Below, piece after piece: positions 10,811-21,590 of a DNA stretch of 64,000 nt. Below the pieces are notes generated by a model. That model was given only the letters and a program-made list of their open reading frames with translations. It had not been told where the DNA came from and did not search any database. The position numbers and the translations under genes were made by a program. Positions within the stretch are counted from its first letter, which is position 1; each line of letters begins with the position of its first letter. This stretch comes from Cryptomeria japonica (taxonomy: Eukaryota; Streptophyta; Pinopsida; Cupressales; Cupressaceae): the NCBI RefSeq assembly GCF_030272615.1, contig NC_081405.1:573651252-573715251 (forward strand), in the 5' to 3' direction.

Positions 10811-11047
10811 TCTGGTTTCAGGAAGGATTCATCCTGTATAAGACAACGATGATCAAAGCGTCTTGTTTCAGGAAGGATTCATCCTGTATAAGACAATGAT
10901 GATCAAAGCATCTGGTTTCAAGAAGGATTCATCCTGTATAAGACATGATCAGAACGTCTGGTTTCAGGAAGGATACATCCTATATAAGACATGAATCAGA
11001 ATCAGATTGTCTGGTTTCAGGAAGGATTCATACTGTATAAGACATGA
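10811..11047. repeat. Minisatellite, five units of 46-53 bp
   Basis: Five tandem units starting near 10811, 10861, 10911, 10957 and 11010. Each has the core TCTGGTTTCAGGAAGGATTC and then ATCCTGTATAAGACA, with spacers that vary around GATGATCAAAGC. It lies in the 3' non-coding part of gypsy element A, between integrase and the 3' LTR. Confidence 0.92.
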
Positions 11048-12289
11048 TAGGATTGATTGATTTGATTTGATTTGATAAGGTTGATTGATAAAGAACAGAT
11101 AGTTTATTGATATCAAGTTACAGAAATATTTTGGATATGCTGATGTTAATTTTGTTGAGAAAGATAGCATAAGATTTTTGCTAGGTCGATAATATCATGA
11201 GAGAGATGTGAGTCATTATTGTGATTGTGTATACACTTGTGATGATAGTTTGATGATTCCTGTGATAGATTTAACCCTGGATAAAAGGAGATTTGTTGGA
11301 TCCCATGCAAGAGTGAAATTCAAAGCTACGAATGGACCAGTCACTAGATTATTTTGCATTTTTGTCATCATTAAGATTTTGAAATGTTAGAAGTGAGTGC
11401 AAACATCGATGGTATAATTAAACCATGATGACCTGAGCACTTATTTCCTAGATTTTGATATAGCAAGTTAACACAAGCATCAAGGTATAATTGAATCGCG
11501 ATGACCTGAGTGTTGTTTGCGTAAAATAGGTAGTATTAATCATTTTAATACGCAAATTGGAAATGTCTTCAATGATACTTTGAATCATGTCCTGACACAA
11601 ATTTACACATATTCATGATTAATTTTCAGACAGCAGACAAGAAAAATATCATGTTTCTTCCTTGTTCCTCTAGTCAATGACATCCTGGAGGCACTTCAAA
11701 ATCATGATAGCGAAAATCAATATAGAAAGGTTGAACAATCATGTTACAATCATTATCCAAAAATATATTATCCACTAAAAAGTGTGTGATGTGTTTAGAT
11801 TGACTTTTTGATAGCTTGATAGTTGATAGTTTGATCTTGTGTTCAATGTTGGATGTGTCTCATTTTTCGCTTGATAAGAGTTGTCTAACTGTTTGTTCTA
11901 CCTATTTGATTAAGCTTAAAATGATCAAGAGTTTTGCCCCTGTTATGGGTAGGATATTGCTCCAAGCCTAGAAACAAAGTCGTTATGATATATCCAATGA
12001 TCCAAACCATGGCGATAGATTAACTACAATGGCCACGTATGTACAAATGCTTATGATGCATATGAATAGCGCCAATGGAAAATGCATGAATGCAAGTGGA
12101 AAAATGAATGAATTAATAGATGGAAGAGCTAGCTGATAGATAGCCCCTGTTTACCAGGTTTTCACCATCTATTTTTATTGCACTTTTTTTGATATTTGAT
12201 TTTTTTGGATTTGCTATTTTTTCACTGTTTTTAATTTTTTCTGATTTTTCACTATTTTTTATTTTTTCAGACATAGAATTTTTTCACAT
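11048..12289 (-). other. 3' non-coding region of gypsy element A
   Basis: About 1.2 kb between integrase and the minisatellite with no open frame of note. It contains two copies of a GTATAATTRAAYCRYGATGA-like segment near 11410 and 11480. A T-rich block at 12180-12290 has recurring TTTTTCACTRTTTTT. The 60-codon frame at 11208-11390 has no recognisable features and I treat it as chance. Confidence 0.6.
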
Positions 12290-13315
12290 GCATGCTATTG
12301 ATAGGTTCTTCGAGCTGATCTCCATCCTATGTTGATAGCTGATATGCTCCTGATCCAAATATTGTTGTGACCATAAATGGACCTAACTAGTTTGGTTCAA
12401 ACTTTCCTTTCTTTTCTCGATCTGCCTGGTTGCGTGGATTTTCCTTTAGCACTAGTTCTCCAACTTGAAAGACTCGTGGTTTGACCTTATGATTATAGCT
12501 TCAACACCTTCTTTGCTGATATACCTTTAGATGATCAAAGGCATTTTGTCTTCGTTCGTGGATCAGTTCTAACTCTTGTAGTTTAGATACTCATTGTTCT
12601 TCATCTGGGATGAGACCTTTTAGTGACACACGTAGAGAAGGTATCTCTACTTCAATTGGCAATATGGATTATGATCCATATACAAGAGAGAAAGGTGTGG
12701 CACTTGTTGGTGAGTGGATACTGGTGCGGTAGGCCCATAGAACAGGGTTTAGTTGGATATGCCAATCTTTTCTGCCATCGTTCACTGTCTTTTTAAGATT
12801 TTTTAGAATAGTTTTGTTAGATGCTTCTACCTACCCATTTCCCTATGGATAATATGATGTGGAGAATCTATGTTGGATTTTGAACTTCTCACATAGCTCT
12901 TGTACATCTTGATTCTTGAATGGTCACCCATTATCAGTGATAATGGTCATTGGTATTGCATAGCGACAGATGATATAATTCAAGATAAATACAACAATTT
13001 CTTTTCCTGTGATGTTTATGAGAGGTACCGCTTCAATCCATTTTGTAAAATATTCAGTAGCTAAGATCTTGCTAAAGAATGAAGTTCTTGTGTTGGTGCA
13101 TGGATCAAGTTCCCATGGATTTGACATTGTTTGCATGTTCTTGCTATCTTAAAATAATCTCATTCCATAGTCGATCAATAGTAGCCCAAGCTTATGAGTT
13201 TTTTCGAAAGGGTAAGACCACTTGAATGAGTACCACAAATACCGTTATGGACTTCATGTAAGGCCTTCTCGGATTCTTCTTGTTTGAGACATCGTAAGAG
13301 AGTACCATCTAGACC
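12290..13315 (-). pseudogene. gypsy element A integrase
   Basis: On the minus strand the zinc-binding region reads TLLRCLKQEESEKALHEVH then NGICGTHSSG, followed by the catalytic core ILATEYFTKWIEAVPL, ICRYAIPMTIITDNG with a conserved Asp, and QHRFSTSYYPQGNG. The 3' part keeps [31 protein letters not shown] and a GPF/MV-type C-terminal motif. Stops and frame changes are scattered throughout. The longest clean piece is 13136-12924. Where family members have ATDYFTKW, this copy has ATEYFTKW, so the first catalytic Asp is replaced by Glu. Confidence 0.88.
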
Positions 13316-14036
13316 TCATTTAAATAGGGTATCCACAACGAGAGTAAAATGAGAGGATTGGTGAATAAGGTTTCTCTTTTGGTTCTTTGATAAGTCAGGA
13401 GGTAGGATATTATCTTTCAAGTATGTGTAAGTTTGGCCATAGCGGGAGGAATCATGTCCAATAAGTTGACATATGGTTTGGGAATCAGGACAATTAAAGG
13501 CAGGATGAAACAACTCTTTAACTAGGAATTCATGACATTGTTGATTTTCCTGTGTCTGGAATAGAGAAGCAAGTGTAGCCCATGGCGTCTGCTGCTTTGT
13601 TATCATTTCTTGGAATCTGTTCAAAATTAATTTTTAGAAAGTACTTCTTGATATCATCCACCATCTTTTTGTAAGGCATGATTTTGTCATCTTTTGTTTG
13701 ATAGTCATCATTGATTTGATTGATGACAAGCTGAGAGTCTCCAAAAACTTGAAGTTGTTTAATATTCCATTCTACATCCATTTTGATACTTGTTACCAAT
13801 ACTTCATACTCTGCTATATTGTTTGTACATGGAAAGCTTAATTTGTATGGTTTTGGTATTGTATGTCCTTGTGGTGTGATAAATAGAATTCTTGCTCCTG
13901 ATCCATGTTGTGATCCTTTATTGATGTCTGCTCTTGGATTGATATTCGGGTGATGTATTGTAAGATATGGATCGAACCTTGGAACATCTATATATGAACA
14001 GGTAAAATTGACTTGCCATCTTTTGAATGATTTCAA
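13316..14036 (-). pseudogene. gypsy element A second RNase H and linker to integrase
   Basis: The frame 14036-13530 has the RNase H fold motifs RADINKGSQHGSGARIL, CTNNIAEYEVLV and QVFGDSQLVINQI, ending IPRNDNKAADAM. These supply the expected acidic residues. A frameshift near 13560 moves the reading into 13624-13316 (ATLASLFQTQENQQ ... DLSKNQKRNLI), the linker that joins integrase. In gypsy elements of the Tat group this extra RNase H sits exactly here, between the RT-linked RNase H and integrase. Confidence 0.82.
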
Positions 14037-14970
14037 TTATTTTTGTCTTGCTAGTTCTGATAGAGAGATTGCTAGATGTAGATCAGTTGTGTTAATGATA
14101 ACTGCCTCTACTGGTTCTATCAGGATAGATGACCTCTCTTGATAAAATTTAGGTAAGCTGTCAAATATCCCATCTTTCGGTGCCTCAAGGAGGTTTTCAC
14201 CATTAGATTCATCCTTTATTTTTACTTTTTCCCAGTCTAATGTTGCCAATAAATAGTTTTCTTGATTTTCACTTTTGCGACTAGGAGATTTAACACCCAC
14301 TTGACCTAAATATACGTTAGCAAAATCCCTGGTGAAAGTTGTTGCAGGATTGATTTCATTAAGATATAAGGATATCGCATGGTCATTAGGTAAGGTATCA
14401 ATATCAGTATGTCCTTCATTTTCCTAGTCCATAGGTTTAGGATAGCTTAAGGATAACGGATCTTCAGGTTGAATAATTTCAAAGATATTAGGGGTCATGA
14501 TATAGATGTCAGAGCTTTCAATTTGTATGTCGATGTCTAGAATGATACTCTCGTTAGAATGACCTTGTACAAGAAAATCCTGATCGTCCTTGGTTAATTC
14601 CATGTTAGTTGAATGTGATTCTGATTCAAGTAGGCTAGTTCCTAATGTTTGTTCTGCATACGTGTGAACTACATCAACTTCTACATCTTCTTCTTCCCTT
14701 TAAATTTCAAGTTGCTCTTATATGTTTGTCCATGATAGAAAATATTCTTCGGTCCCTTGATCTCTTAGCTGTATTTGTTTTTCCATGTTTGACAAAATTG
14801 ATGTAAATGATTGTTCCTTGGATTGTGTGCTTGAAGGTGCTATCTCTCTGTTATGTGAAACAATGACCTCTTGAGCTGATTTCTAATTATTACAAGACTG
14901 CAATCGATTTGATTATGCTCATATTGTGATTTTCTACCCATTGTAGGGAAATTTTACACACTGGTGGTAT
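14037..14970 (-). pseudogene. gypsy element A acidic spacer after protease
   Basis: The minus-strand frame is mostly open with a few stops. It is acidic and rich in Glu, Asp, Ser and Ile (for example LESESHSTNMELTKDDQDFL and DFANVYLGQVGVKSPSRK). The cleanest part is 14300-14037, ending LAISLSELARQK. No RT motif (LDL/M..AF, YMDD-like or FLG) is visible. Because protease precedes it and RNase H follows directly, this region should have been followed by RT. I infer that the deletion junction lies at or very near 14037. Confidence 0.6.
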
Positions 14971-14984
14971 GTTGATGGGACAAC

Positions 14985-15260
14985 CTATATATCATTTATC
15001 CATGGTCCTCCCAAGAGTATGTTATATGGTAGATCCAAGTCTAGAACTTGACATGGTGTGTCTTTCTATAAAGGTCCCACTCTGATAGGTAATATCACCA
15101 TTCCTTTAGAAGAATCCTCTTCTTCATTATGTGCTTTAATTTTTATCTTTTTTCCGGGGATCAACTACATCTTTTGAATAGCCCAAAGCACGGACAAGAC
15201 TCAAAGACCAAATGTTCAAGCCAACTCCCCCATCTATTAGGACACGTTTAACAAGCATTC
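14985..15260 (-). pseudogene. gypsy element A protease
   Basis: The minus strand reads VKRVLIDGGVGLNIWSL, the gypsy retropepsin active site, with Asp-Gly-Gly where other families have Asp-Ser/Thr-Gly. VRALGYSKDVVDPRKK and KAHNEEEDSSKGMVILPIRV follow, then after a frameshift a YNILLGRPW-like end. The same protease region from a related element occurs at 49208-49451. Confidence 0.8.
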
Positions 15261-15354
15261 TATAAATGAGGACTTCAATTTTCAAGAGAGCGTTATGGGG
15301 ATGCTGCAATGAATTAATGTTTGGATATGAAGGAGATGAGATTTGAATAGGATC

Positions 15355-15753
15355 CTATGAAATAGGTTTGATGACAATTATGGATATCCCTTGGGGAACT
15401 TCATCTCTGGATATATTCTTTGTTGATGATGCTATGGAATATTCTTGCAAGTTTTTAGGAGGTGTAGGAATAGATGCCTTTGGAGAGTCAATTTGCTTAT
15501 GGATGGATGGATCATTGTTAGACATGGGTGCATGATTTTGATCTTCTTTAGCTAAATCCTTTAGGGATCTCTTTAAGAGGTGCATAAAAGAGCCACCTTT
15601 CTTTTGAGATGTATTTAAATCCTTGTGAGGTTTTAACATAGTTGGATTTTGATTTTGAAATTGTTTGATTGCTCTGATATGTTGGTTTGTTCTATTTTCT
15701 TCTTGTGTTTTGCTTTGGTATGTCACGTTGATATGAATTTTTGTTATTTCCAA
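15355..15753 (-). pseudogene. gypsy element A gag C-terminal scrap (tentative)
   Basis: Open frame of 132 codons on the minus strand just upstream of the protease. It is rich in Lys, Gln, Asn and Pro (KGGSFMHLLKRSLKDLAKED, PTPPKNLQEY). Its position fits the end of gag or the gag-protease linker, but I see no zinc knuckle and no capsid motif. The main capsid-coding part of gag was not found anywhere between here and the primer site. Confidence 0.4.
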
Positions 15754-16344
15754 TGTTTCAGTGATCTTATGTCTCTACGCTCTTATTAAAATGGGCATTG
15801 TGTTTTATTTTTCTTAGGATTTGATTGTCCAAAAGGTTGTTTTGGGTAAGTGATCAATAGTCAATGTCAAGGCAATAGAGTGATATGACACTACAAGATG
15901 GTTCAAGTGTTTAAAGGTTTGCAATTTTTTTGATCTTCGGTTTTGGAGTGCAATGACGGTGATTTGATAAGACCCAAGTCCAGTAGGAATGATCTATCCT
16001 ACAATGTGGGACAAGATTATCTTGACCAAACTTTTCCGTTTCATGATAAAGGATGATTGATCCTGATGAGAAACTATGTTTGAGTGATCAGTTTATCAAA
16101 TAGGGTGATAATGCACTTTAAGATGTTTAGATTTTGAACTTGTTGAGGGTGAGCACTTGAAAATATTAAGGTGTATAATTTCTAAAGGTTGATTTTGACA
16201 GATGATAACTTGACCAAGCAAACCAAGCAGACAATCTAAGCACGGATTGACAGATAACAGGTGTTTATGCTTACTGCAAATTGATCAGGTAGAAATGACA
16301 AATCTGAAATAGGCATGTAAGACATAGTTTTGGACTAAAAGATG

Positions 16345-16556
16345 TAGAGTTTCGTACGACAGATTATGCAACATAGAAGGACAAGAGATACAAGACAGAA
16401 CGACAGACTAGTGACTTCATGTGAAAAGAAGTGTTTCGTACAACATAAAACCTTGACTCATACGATAGAAGATTAAGCAGTACGACAAAGAATCCTGACT
16501 CGTACGACAAAGGATCAAGAAATATGACAGAGACATCTAACTCGTACGACAGGTAT
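16345..16556. repeat. TCGTACGAC motif cluster 1
   Basis: Seven spaced copies of a CTCGTACGACA-like word (for example 16354, 16436, 16459, 16480, 16500, 16522, 16543). The core CGTACG is palindromic. Spacing is about 20-80 bp with no conserved sequence between copies. A minus-strand frame through it repeats LSYES, which is a by-product of the motif. Confidence 0.75.
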
Positions 16557-17796
16557 TTGAACAATGATAAAAATTGTTTTCTTGTTTGAGTTTTGATCAC
16601 TGAATTTTGATGTTTTACTTTAGTTTTCTAGTTTTAAGTGTCTGATTTTTTCAATTTAGGGATGAATACACAAAAAACACATAATGTGATACATGACTCT
16701 CAATCAAGCTAAAACCTAAGGAAGTTGGCTGAGAATGAAAACCTTTGCTTGCTGACTTAGGTACACACCCAATAGCTTATCAGAATACAGGCGCTGAGTC
16801 TCACGCAATGGATTCTCAATGTCGTATTATCCAACTCCAAACGCTAATGGGGGAATGATATGGCAAGTGTCTTGGGAGAGTCACTATCTCTCTTGCACAA
16901 AGATTATCACCCTTTTAGAGGTGAATCAGGTATCTTCTATTTTAATCGGCACTAGTAAGGGATTCGTTCGGCACGTCGGGGTATAAACTCAATTAAGAGG
17001 TCTCCCAGCCTTGAAAACCAAGGTTTGATATACCTGAAGGTACGAAGGAGAGCTATTCCCGAGCACTTTCATTGCTTTGATTTTCATCAAAAACACATTT
17101 ATTTTATAGTGGGTTGGATTACTTGGCATTAGCTGTTCCCACATAGGTCATTCCCCTCTCACCGGCCTTAAGGGCTAAGAGTTAATAACTCCTCAAGAGG
17201 GCAGGCCTGCTAAAGAGATGTACTAATGAAAGTAAAATGATGAGTCTAGCTTTCTGATCACCTAAGAAAGGTGAGAGGATACTCGCCTATCATCAAAGAC
17301 ATGAAATACATGGTTGTTCATTTTTAGCCCAAAATCAAGTGTGCCTAGAAATTTAAATGAATACACCAAGTTTAGTTGAATTCATAGGCAACCTACAATA
17401 AATCCATTAGTAGTCATGATTGTGTTTTGAATTATGTCTTTGACAAGCGTATCTTCGTAAATTGTCCTACAAAAAAGAGTTAGGCTGCCAAAAATCTCAC
17501 AAATAGAACAAGATTAGCATTAGTGATCTAAACTATGAAATTTAAAAAAAAAAAACTATATGAAATTTTATACTAACTTCAAATAGGCATAACTTTCAGC
17601 TCGGGAGTCAAAATTACGAGCTATTTAACTCGTTGGAAAGGTCTCCAAGAGTTGTAGATGAGATTTTGAAAGATCATACCTAGCCACACTTTCAAGGGCT
17701 AAAAATGTCTTTAAGATATTCAAAAATGCAAATTACCAATGTATAGACAAACTTGAAAATTCTAACTTGCAGTTTATCAAAAAATCACAGAACCAA

Positions 17797-18105
17797 AGAC
17801 TCATACGACATGCTTTTCTAGTTAGTACGACACAAAATGAGATTTCACACAGGGACTAAAATTGACTCATATGAAATAGAAATGAACTAGAATGAGTAAG
17901 AAAATGCTAAAGCAGAAACTCATACGAGAAGAATTTAGCTCCTATACAACAATGAAAAGGAGCTCGTATGACACAGGATCAGCAATTTGCAATGGTTAAA
18001 ATGATGTTGTATGACAGAAGCATCACCTCGTACGAGTTGGGATTGCCTGATGTCTTAGGCTGAAAGGAAGCTTGTACGAGTTGAAAAGGCAACTCGTACA
18101 AATTT
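17797..18105. repeat. TCGTACGAC motif cluster 2
   Basis: Second group of the same word, about ten variants between 17802 and 18100 (CTCATACGACA, TAGTACGACA, CTCGTATGACA, CTCGTACGAGTT, CTTGTACGAGTT and others). It ends about 65 bp before the primer site. Many variants differ from CTCGTACGACA by C/T or G/A changes. Confidence 0.75.
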
Positions 18106-18168
18106 ATGAAACAGAGCCGGACACAGATGAAGTTTGCAAAAGATTAAGAGGCCAAAAGAGATGATTCC

Positions 18169-18187
18169 AGCCCCATAGTGGGCACCA
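18169..18187 (-). other. Primer-binding site of gypsy element A
   Basis: On the minus strand TGGTGCCCACTATGGGGCT starts eight bases after the 5' LTR end. The TGG start and the GCCC...GGGGC form resemble the TGGCGCCCACCGTGGGGC type seen in other plant gypsy elements. The exact tRNA cannot be named from here. Confidence 0.75.
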
Positions 18188-18195
18188 AAATATCA

Positions 18196-19212
18196 TGCTC
18201 TGTGAAGTGTACTTGTATCTACAACCACAATGCACTCAATAAATTATTATAAGCAATGGTTAGTAAATTGAAACAATGAAAGACAAAACCATAGCTAATC
18301 GACTTATTGACGCCTAGTAAATGTGAGTATGAAAAATGCTCTCAGATCTGATTATGCATACTCCAGTGACTTGACTACACTTAGATGTAGGATTTGATGG
18401 ATGAAAATGTATGATCTAGCAAGAATAGCATGATTAAGCTATATGAGTTCATGATTGATCTAGAAAATGAACTAAGCTTAAGATGCAATTAAGCTAAAAT
18501 TGAACATGATAACATTGCTAAAGAATGATAAGCTAGAAGCTATATGCCTATAGTAACAATGCATAAGATGAGAATGAGATGGGATGCAAAAATCATATGA
18601 AATTGGGACCCATATTGCTCAAAATGAGGTCTATTTATAGGAATTTCCAAGGCTAGGGGTGAGGTGGCAAAAATCAATGGTCAATATTGATCTGAAGATA
18701 TCAATGGTTAAATTGGAGGAGGTTGGCAAAGGGGGTTGGATTAAAGGTAACATCTATCATCTCTATGGTGACAAGTGTTAAGAGGCTTCTAGAAGGATTT
18801 GGATGAAAGCAAACACTTAGTGACAAATGTCACAAAGGTTCTAGAAGATGTTAGATGAAAGGGGGCTTGGTGGTAGGTAGAATGGGTTAGGTTTAGGAGT
18901 GGTAGAAGTTAGGAGAATTTGAACTTAAAAATTTAAACAATGGGAAAAGGCTAATTAATCTCAACAACTCATGAATTTGATTTGTTTTAATTAGTTAGGA
19001 TTGAGAAGAAATGATTTTGGATGGAGGGAATTAATTAATTAAAGGGGTGAAATGAAATGAACCTATTAAATAAATCCTTAGATTTATTAATAAGTAGATG
19101 AAAGGGGAATTTAATCAAATTGCTTAGTTAATTCAATTAAATTGGGGAGGAGAATTAATTAAATAATTGCTTATTTAATTAATCATCTTCAGACTATTGT
19201 TAGGTGTATACA
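18196..19212 (-). repeat. 5' LTR of gypsy element A
   Basis: Direct repeat of 9526-10516. On the minus strand it begins TGTATACACC, runs CTAA(C)AATRGTCTGAAG and ends CAGAGCA next to the primer site. It carries a short segment near 18295 (CTAATCGACTTATTGACGC) and one near 18985 that the other LTR lacks. Confidence 0.92.
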
Positions 19213-19913
19213 GATTGAACTTAACTGATTCCTATATTTACACTCATATACAAATGGCATCATTGTTGGTAGCATCATAAGGTAATATTCCTCTCTAATG
19301 GTAGCAATTAAAATATTTTCCCAAATTTAAGGAGAGCATGAATAAACCTTGACACAAATGGCCGCCATTATAGTCTTTTGCCTCTGGGCATAATAATGAC
19401 ACCATATGGGAGTTCCATTGGATAATTACACGTACTTTCTTTTTAATTTTGTAATTAATTGCCACTATAATTTTAAATATAATTATAATTTCAAGTTTAA
19501 TATAATTAGTAAATATATTTTAATTAATTATAAATATATATAATTATAATGGTTTATGAATTGTAATTAATTAAAATTAAAATTAAAATTTTATTTCTAA
19601 TTAATTTAATGTAATTTATATTAATTGTGATTTATTTTCTTGTTGGAATGTGTCAAAATATATTAAAAAAATCAATATTAAAAAATAATCTACTTGTCTA
19701 GATCTAATTCATAGAGATATTGCTTGTTATTCCCATTCAGTAAACAATGCAATATTAAAAAGATAGTGTCCCTCCAAGTGAATATAAAAGTAAATGGTAC
19801 ATATTTATAGTTGCTTGATGACTAAACAACTTCTGTCATCCCCAAAACTTGGGTCGTGAAAGTTTGAAAAAAAAAAAACTTAGAAAAGGGTGGAGACACA
19901 AAGTAAAGGGGGT
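19213..19913. other. Intergenic, AT-rich, no gene seen
   Basis: Flank of the gypsy element. 19430-19660 is a very AT-rich block of TTAATTATAA words. Nothing coding is seen before the frame that begins near 19860-19914. Confidence 0.6.
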
Positions 19914-20699
19914 GATGAAATCAAACTGGATATTCCCCTTAATGTGGACCCAGAGGAGCTTAAAAAGGATGAGATGGATATTGATATGCTCCTAGTGAAT
20001 TTGACCTCCAACCAAGAGAAATGTTTCTACTCGGTGATTAGTGAAATTGACCTTCTTAAATAGGGTATCAAAGACATCATCAACACTTTCACTAAGAACC
20101 CTATGCTAGAAAAAAATAACAAGCTCCTGAGGATGACTCAAAAAAAAATGGAAGATATCAGGGTTATGAAAACCAAGCATGAGTCAAGGATTGTCCATTT
20201 AGGAAAAAGTATTGAGGAATTAAAGAACAATCTTAGGGGACTGGTGGAGATCATTAAAGAGACAATTTATAATTGTGCAAAAGGCTTTAAAAAGGTTAAT
20301 GAAAAAATTGCCATATAGAAAGCCCAGCTTATCAGTACCGATCCACCTTCAACTATCAATTTGAACAAGAAGAGCATGGAGATTAATACACAAGAAATGC
20401 AGACTTCTAGAGGTCCCTATGCCAGGACTAGAAGCAAAAAACAAGAGAGAAGAAGCTTGAGATTCATTATGGAGGATCTCACAGATATTAACAACAAAAT
20501 GATTTAGAAGAATACTGAGCTCATAAATCTCTTAGTTAGTTTTTTGGTTTCTGGTTTATGTTTTTATGCTTTGGTTTCATTTCTTTTTGATAGGTGCTAT
20601 GGTATGTATCCCCTGTTTCTATAGCCATTTGACAGTTGTTTAGACTTTGGTTTGCTATTGGTTTATTTTTTGTTGGACTTGGGTTTTGGGTACCTATAA
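19914..20699 (+). pseudogene. Unrecognised coiled-coil frame interrupted only by TAG
   Basis: One frame stays readable for about 261 codons to a TAA at 20697. Inside it there are four stops (20061, 20316, 20505, 20622) and all four are TAG. The first 130 residues are acidic and polar (VDPEELKKDEMDIDMLL), followed by a Lys/Glu-rich helical part with heptad-like spacing (EKNNKLLRMTQKKMEDI, HLGKSIEELKNNL). Next is a basic patch (GPYARTRSKKQERRS) and, near 20515-20620, a strongly hydrophobic run (INLLVSFLVSGLCFYALVSF) that could be a membrane segment. I do not recognise the family. It may belong to a retroelement or be a retrocopy. Coding origin is likely; present function is unlikely unless TAG is read through. 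Confidence 0.5.
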
Positions 20700-20941
20700 A
20701 ACCCATTTATCTTAATCAAAAACAACTTCCTATAATTTTTCTAATTATTTTAACAAGAAACTAATGTAGATTATCAAGTAACTAGAAATATTTTAGAATA
20801 CACTGAAGGTATTTGAAACCAAATAGGAAATCTTCAGTTGCTTAATGACACCTAGTGCACATCTAATGATTCGTTTATAACAAAAGTAGAATTTTATTAT
20901 GACTTATTCTAAGAATCCCCTTTAAGTAATAACATAATTTT

Positions 20942-21282
20942 GTTTGACACCTAACATAGCTCTACAAATTACAAACTTTGTTTCTCTCAATGGCCCAGTG
21001 AATACATCAGCCATGTTGTCATTGGTGTTACAATATTTTAGCTCAATCTATTGAGACTGAACCTTTTCTCTTACAAAATGATGATAAGTTTCAATGTGTA
21101 TTGATCTTGCATGCTAAAATGGACTATTTTCAAGCTTGATTGTACTTTGATTGTCACACTTGATTGGAGTTGGTCCTTCTCGCTTTTGTCCCAGATCTTT
21201 AATATTTCACAATAGCCAAAGTGCTTCAAAGGTAGTACTACACAATTCTTTGTACTAAACTTTAGTAGACGACAAGGAAATA
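20942..21282 (-). pseudogene. copia element 2 RNase H, 3' part
   Basis: One minus-strand frame reads TISLSSTKV, CSTTFEALWLL, PTPIKCDNQSTIKLENSPF, HARSIHIETYHHFVREKV, then NMADVFTGPL and VICRAMLGV. These are the copia RNase H blocks in order. Stops at four places are TAG or TGA. The 5' part of this domain lies beyond the insertion at 21283-21590. No LTR was found downstream, so the element is truncated. Confidence 0.82.
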
Positions 21283-21590
21283 GTGTTTTTTTTTTGATCG
21301 ATAAAAGGCCGAGGCCAAATTTATTTTTATTATAATAAAGTTACATCTCCATTCGGTGTGGGCACCGGTAGGAAAGAATGGAGCTAAGAAAACCTCCAGT
21401 CTAGCCCAGATCCCTTACGGGATCAGATTACAGAGTATCTGTTCAATTTACAACTCCTCCATTGAGGTTACATATAGTTTAATATACACATTTCATTTTT
21501 CACAGAGTCTCTCTACACATTTCTATGTCCATTTTCCTTTGAAAGCTCAGTTAATTTCTATTCTCTTCTTCAATAAAAAACACTTGATAA
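21283..21590 (-). mobile_element. Short retroposon (LINE or SINE 3' end) inserted in copia RNase H
   Basis: About 300 bp separate two halves of the copia RNase H that should be nearly contiguous (GYSNSNLVGNRDDHKL at 21657-21610 and TISLSSTKV at 21282). Read on the minus strand it ends GGCCTCGGCCTTTTATCGATC followed by a run of A, like the 3' end of a non-LTR retrotransposon. It contains no box A/B promoter I can vouch for and no coding sequence. A clean target duplication is not visible. Confidence 0.55.

Larger units (their letters stand above)
15754..18168 (-). other. Long leader of gypsy element A, no intact gene
   Basis: About 2.4 kb between the primer site and the first open frame. It contains two clusters of TCGTACGAC-like motifs (listed separately) and a relatively GC-richer middle part at 16700-17300. 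A normal gag would be expected here and is not recognisable, so it has either decayed or been deleted. Confidence 0.6.
9526..19212 (-). mobile_element. Ty3/gypsy (Tat-like) retrotransposon, RT-less
   Basis: Two LTRs of about 1 kb in direct orientation bound this element, which reads on the minus strand. In its own 5' to 3' order it has the 5' LTR (19212-18196), a primer site, a 2.4 kb leader, a gag-like scrap, protease, an acidic spacer, a second RNase H, integrase, a 1.8 kb 3' non-coding region, a polypurine tract and the 3' LTR. RNase H placed directly before integrase without its own RT is typical of the extra RNase H of the Tat lineage. RT and the first RNase H are absent. The LTR ends are TGTATACACC and AGCA. 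The flanks TGTCG and GATTG do not match, so no target duplication is seen. Confidence 0.88.

Noticed and set aside
10811-11047. Possible CRISPR-like array (regular repeats with variable spacers).
   Set aside because: Only five units, spacers are related to one another, and it lies in a plant retrotransposon; it is a minisatellite.
9521-19217. Target-site duplication for gypsy element A.
   Set aside because: TGTCG on the left and GATTG on the right do not match, and shifting the borders by a few bases does not help.
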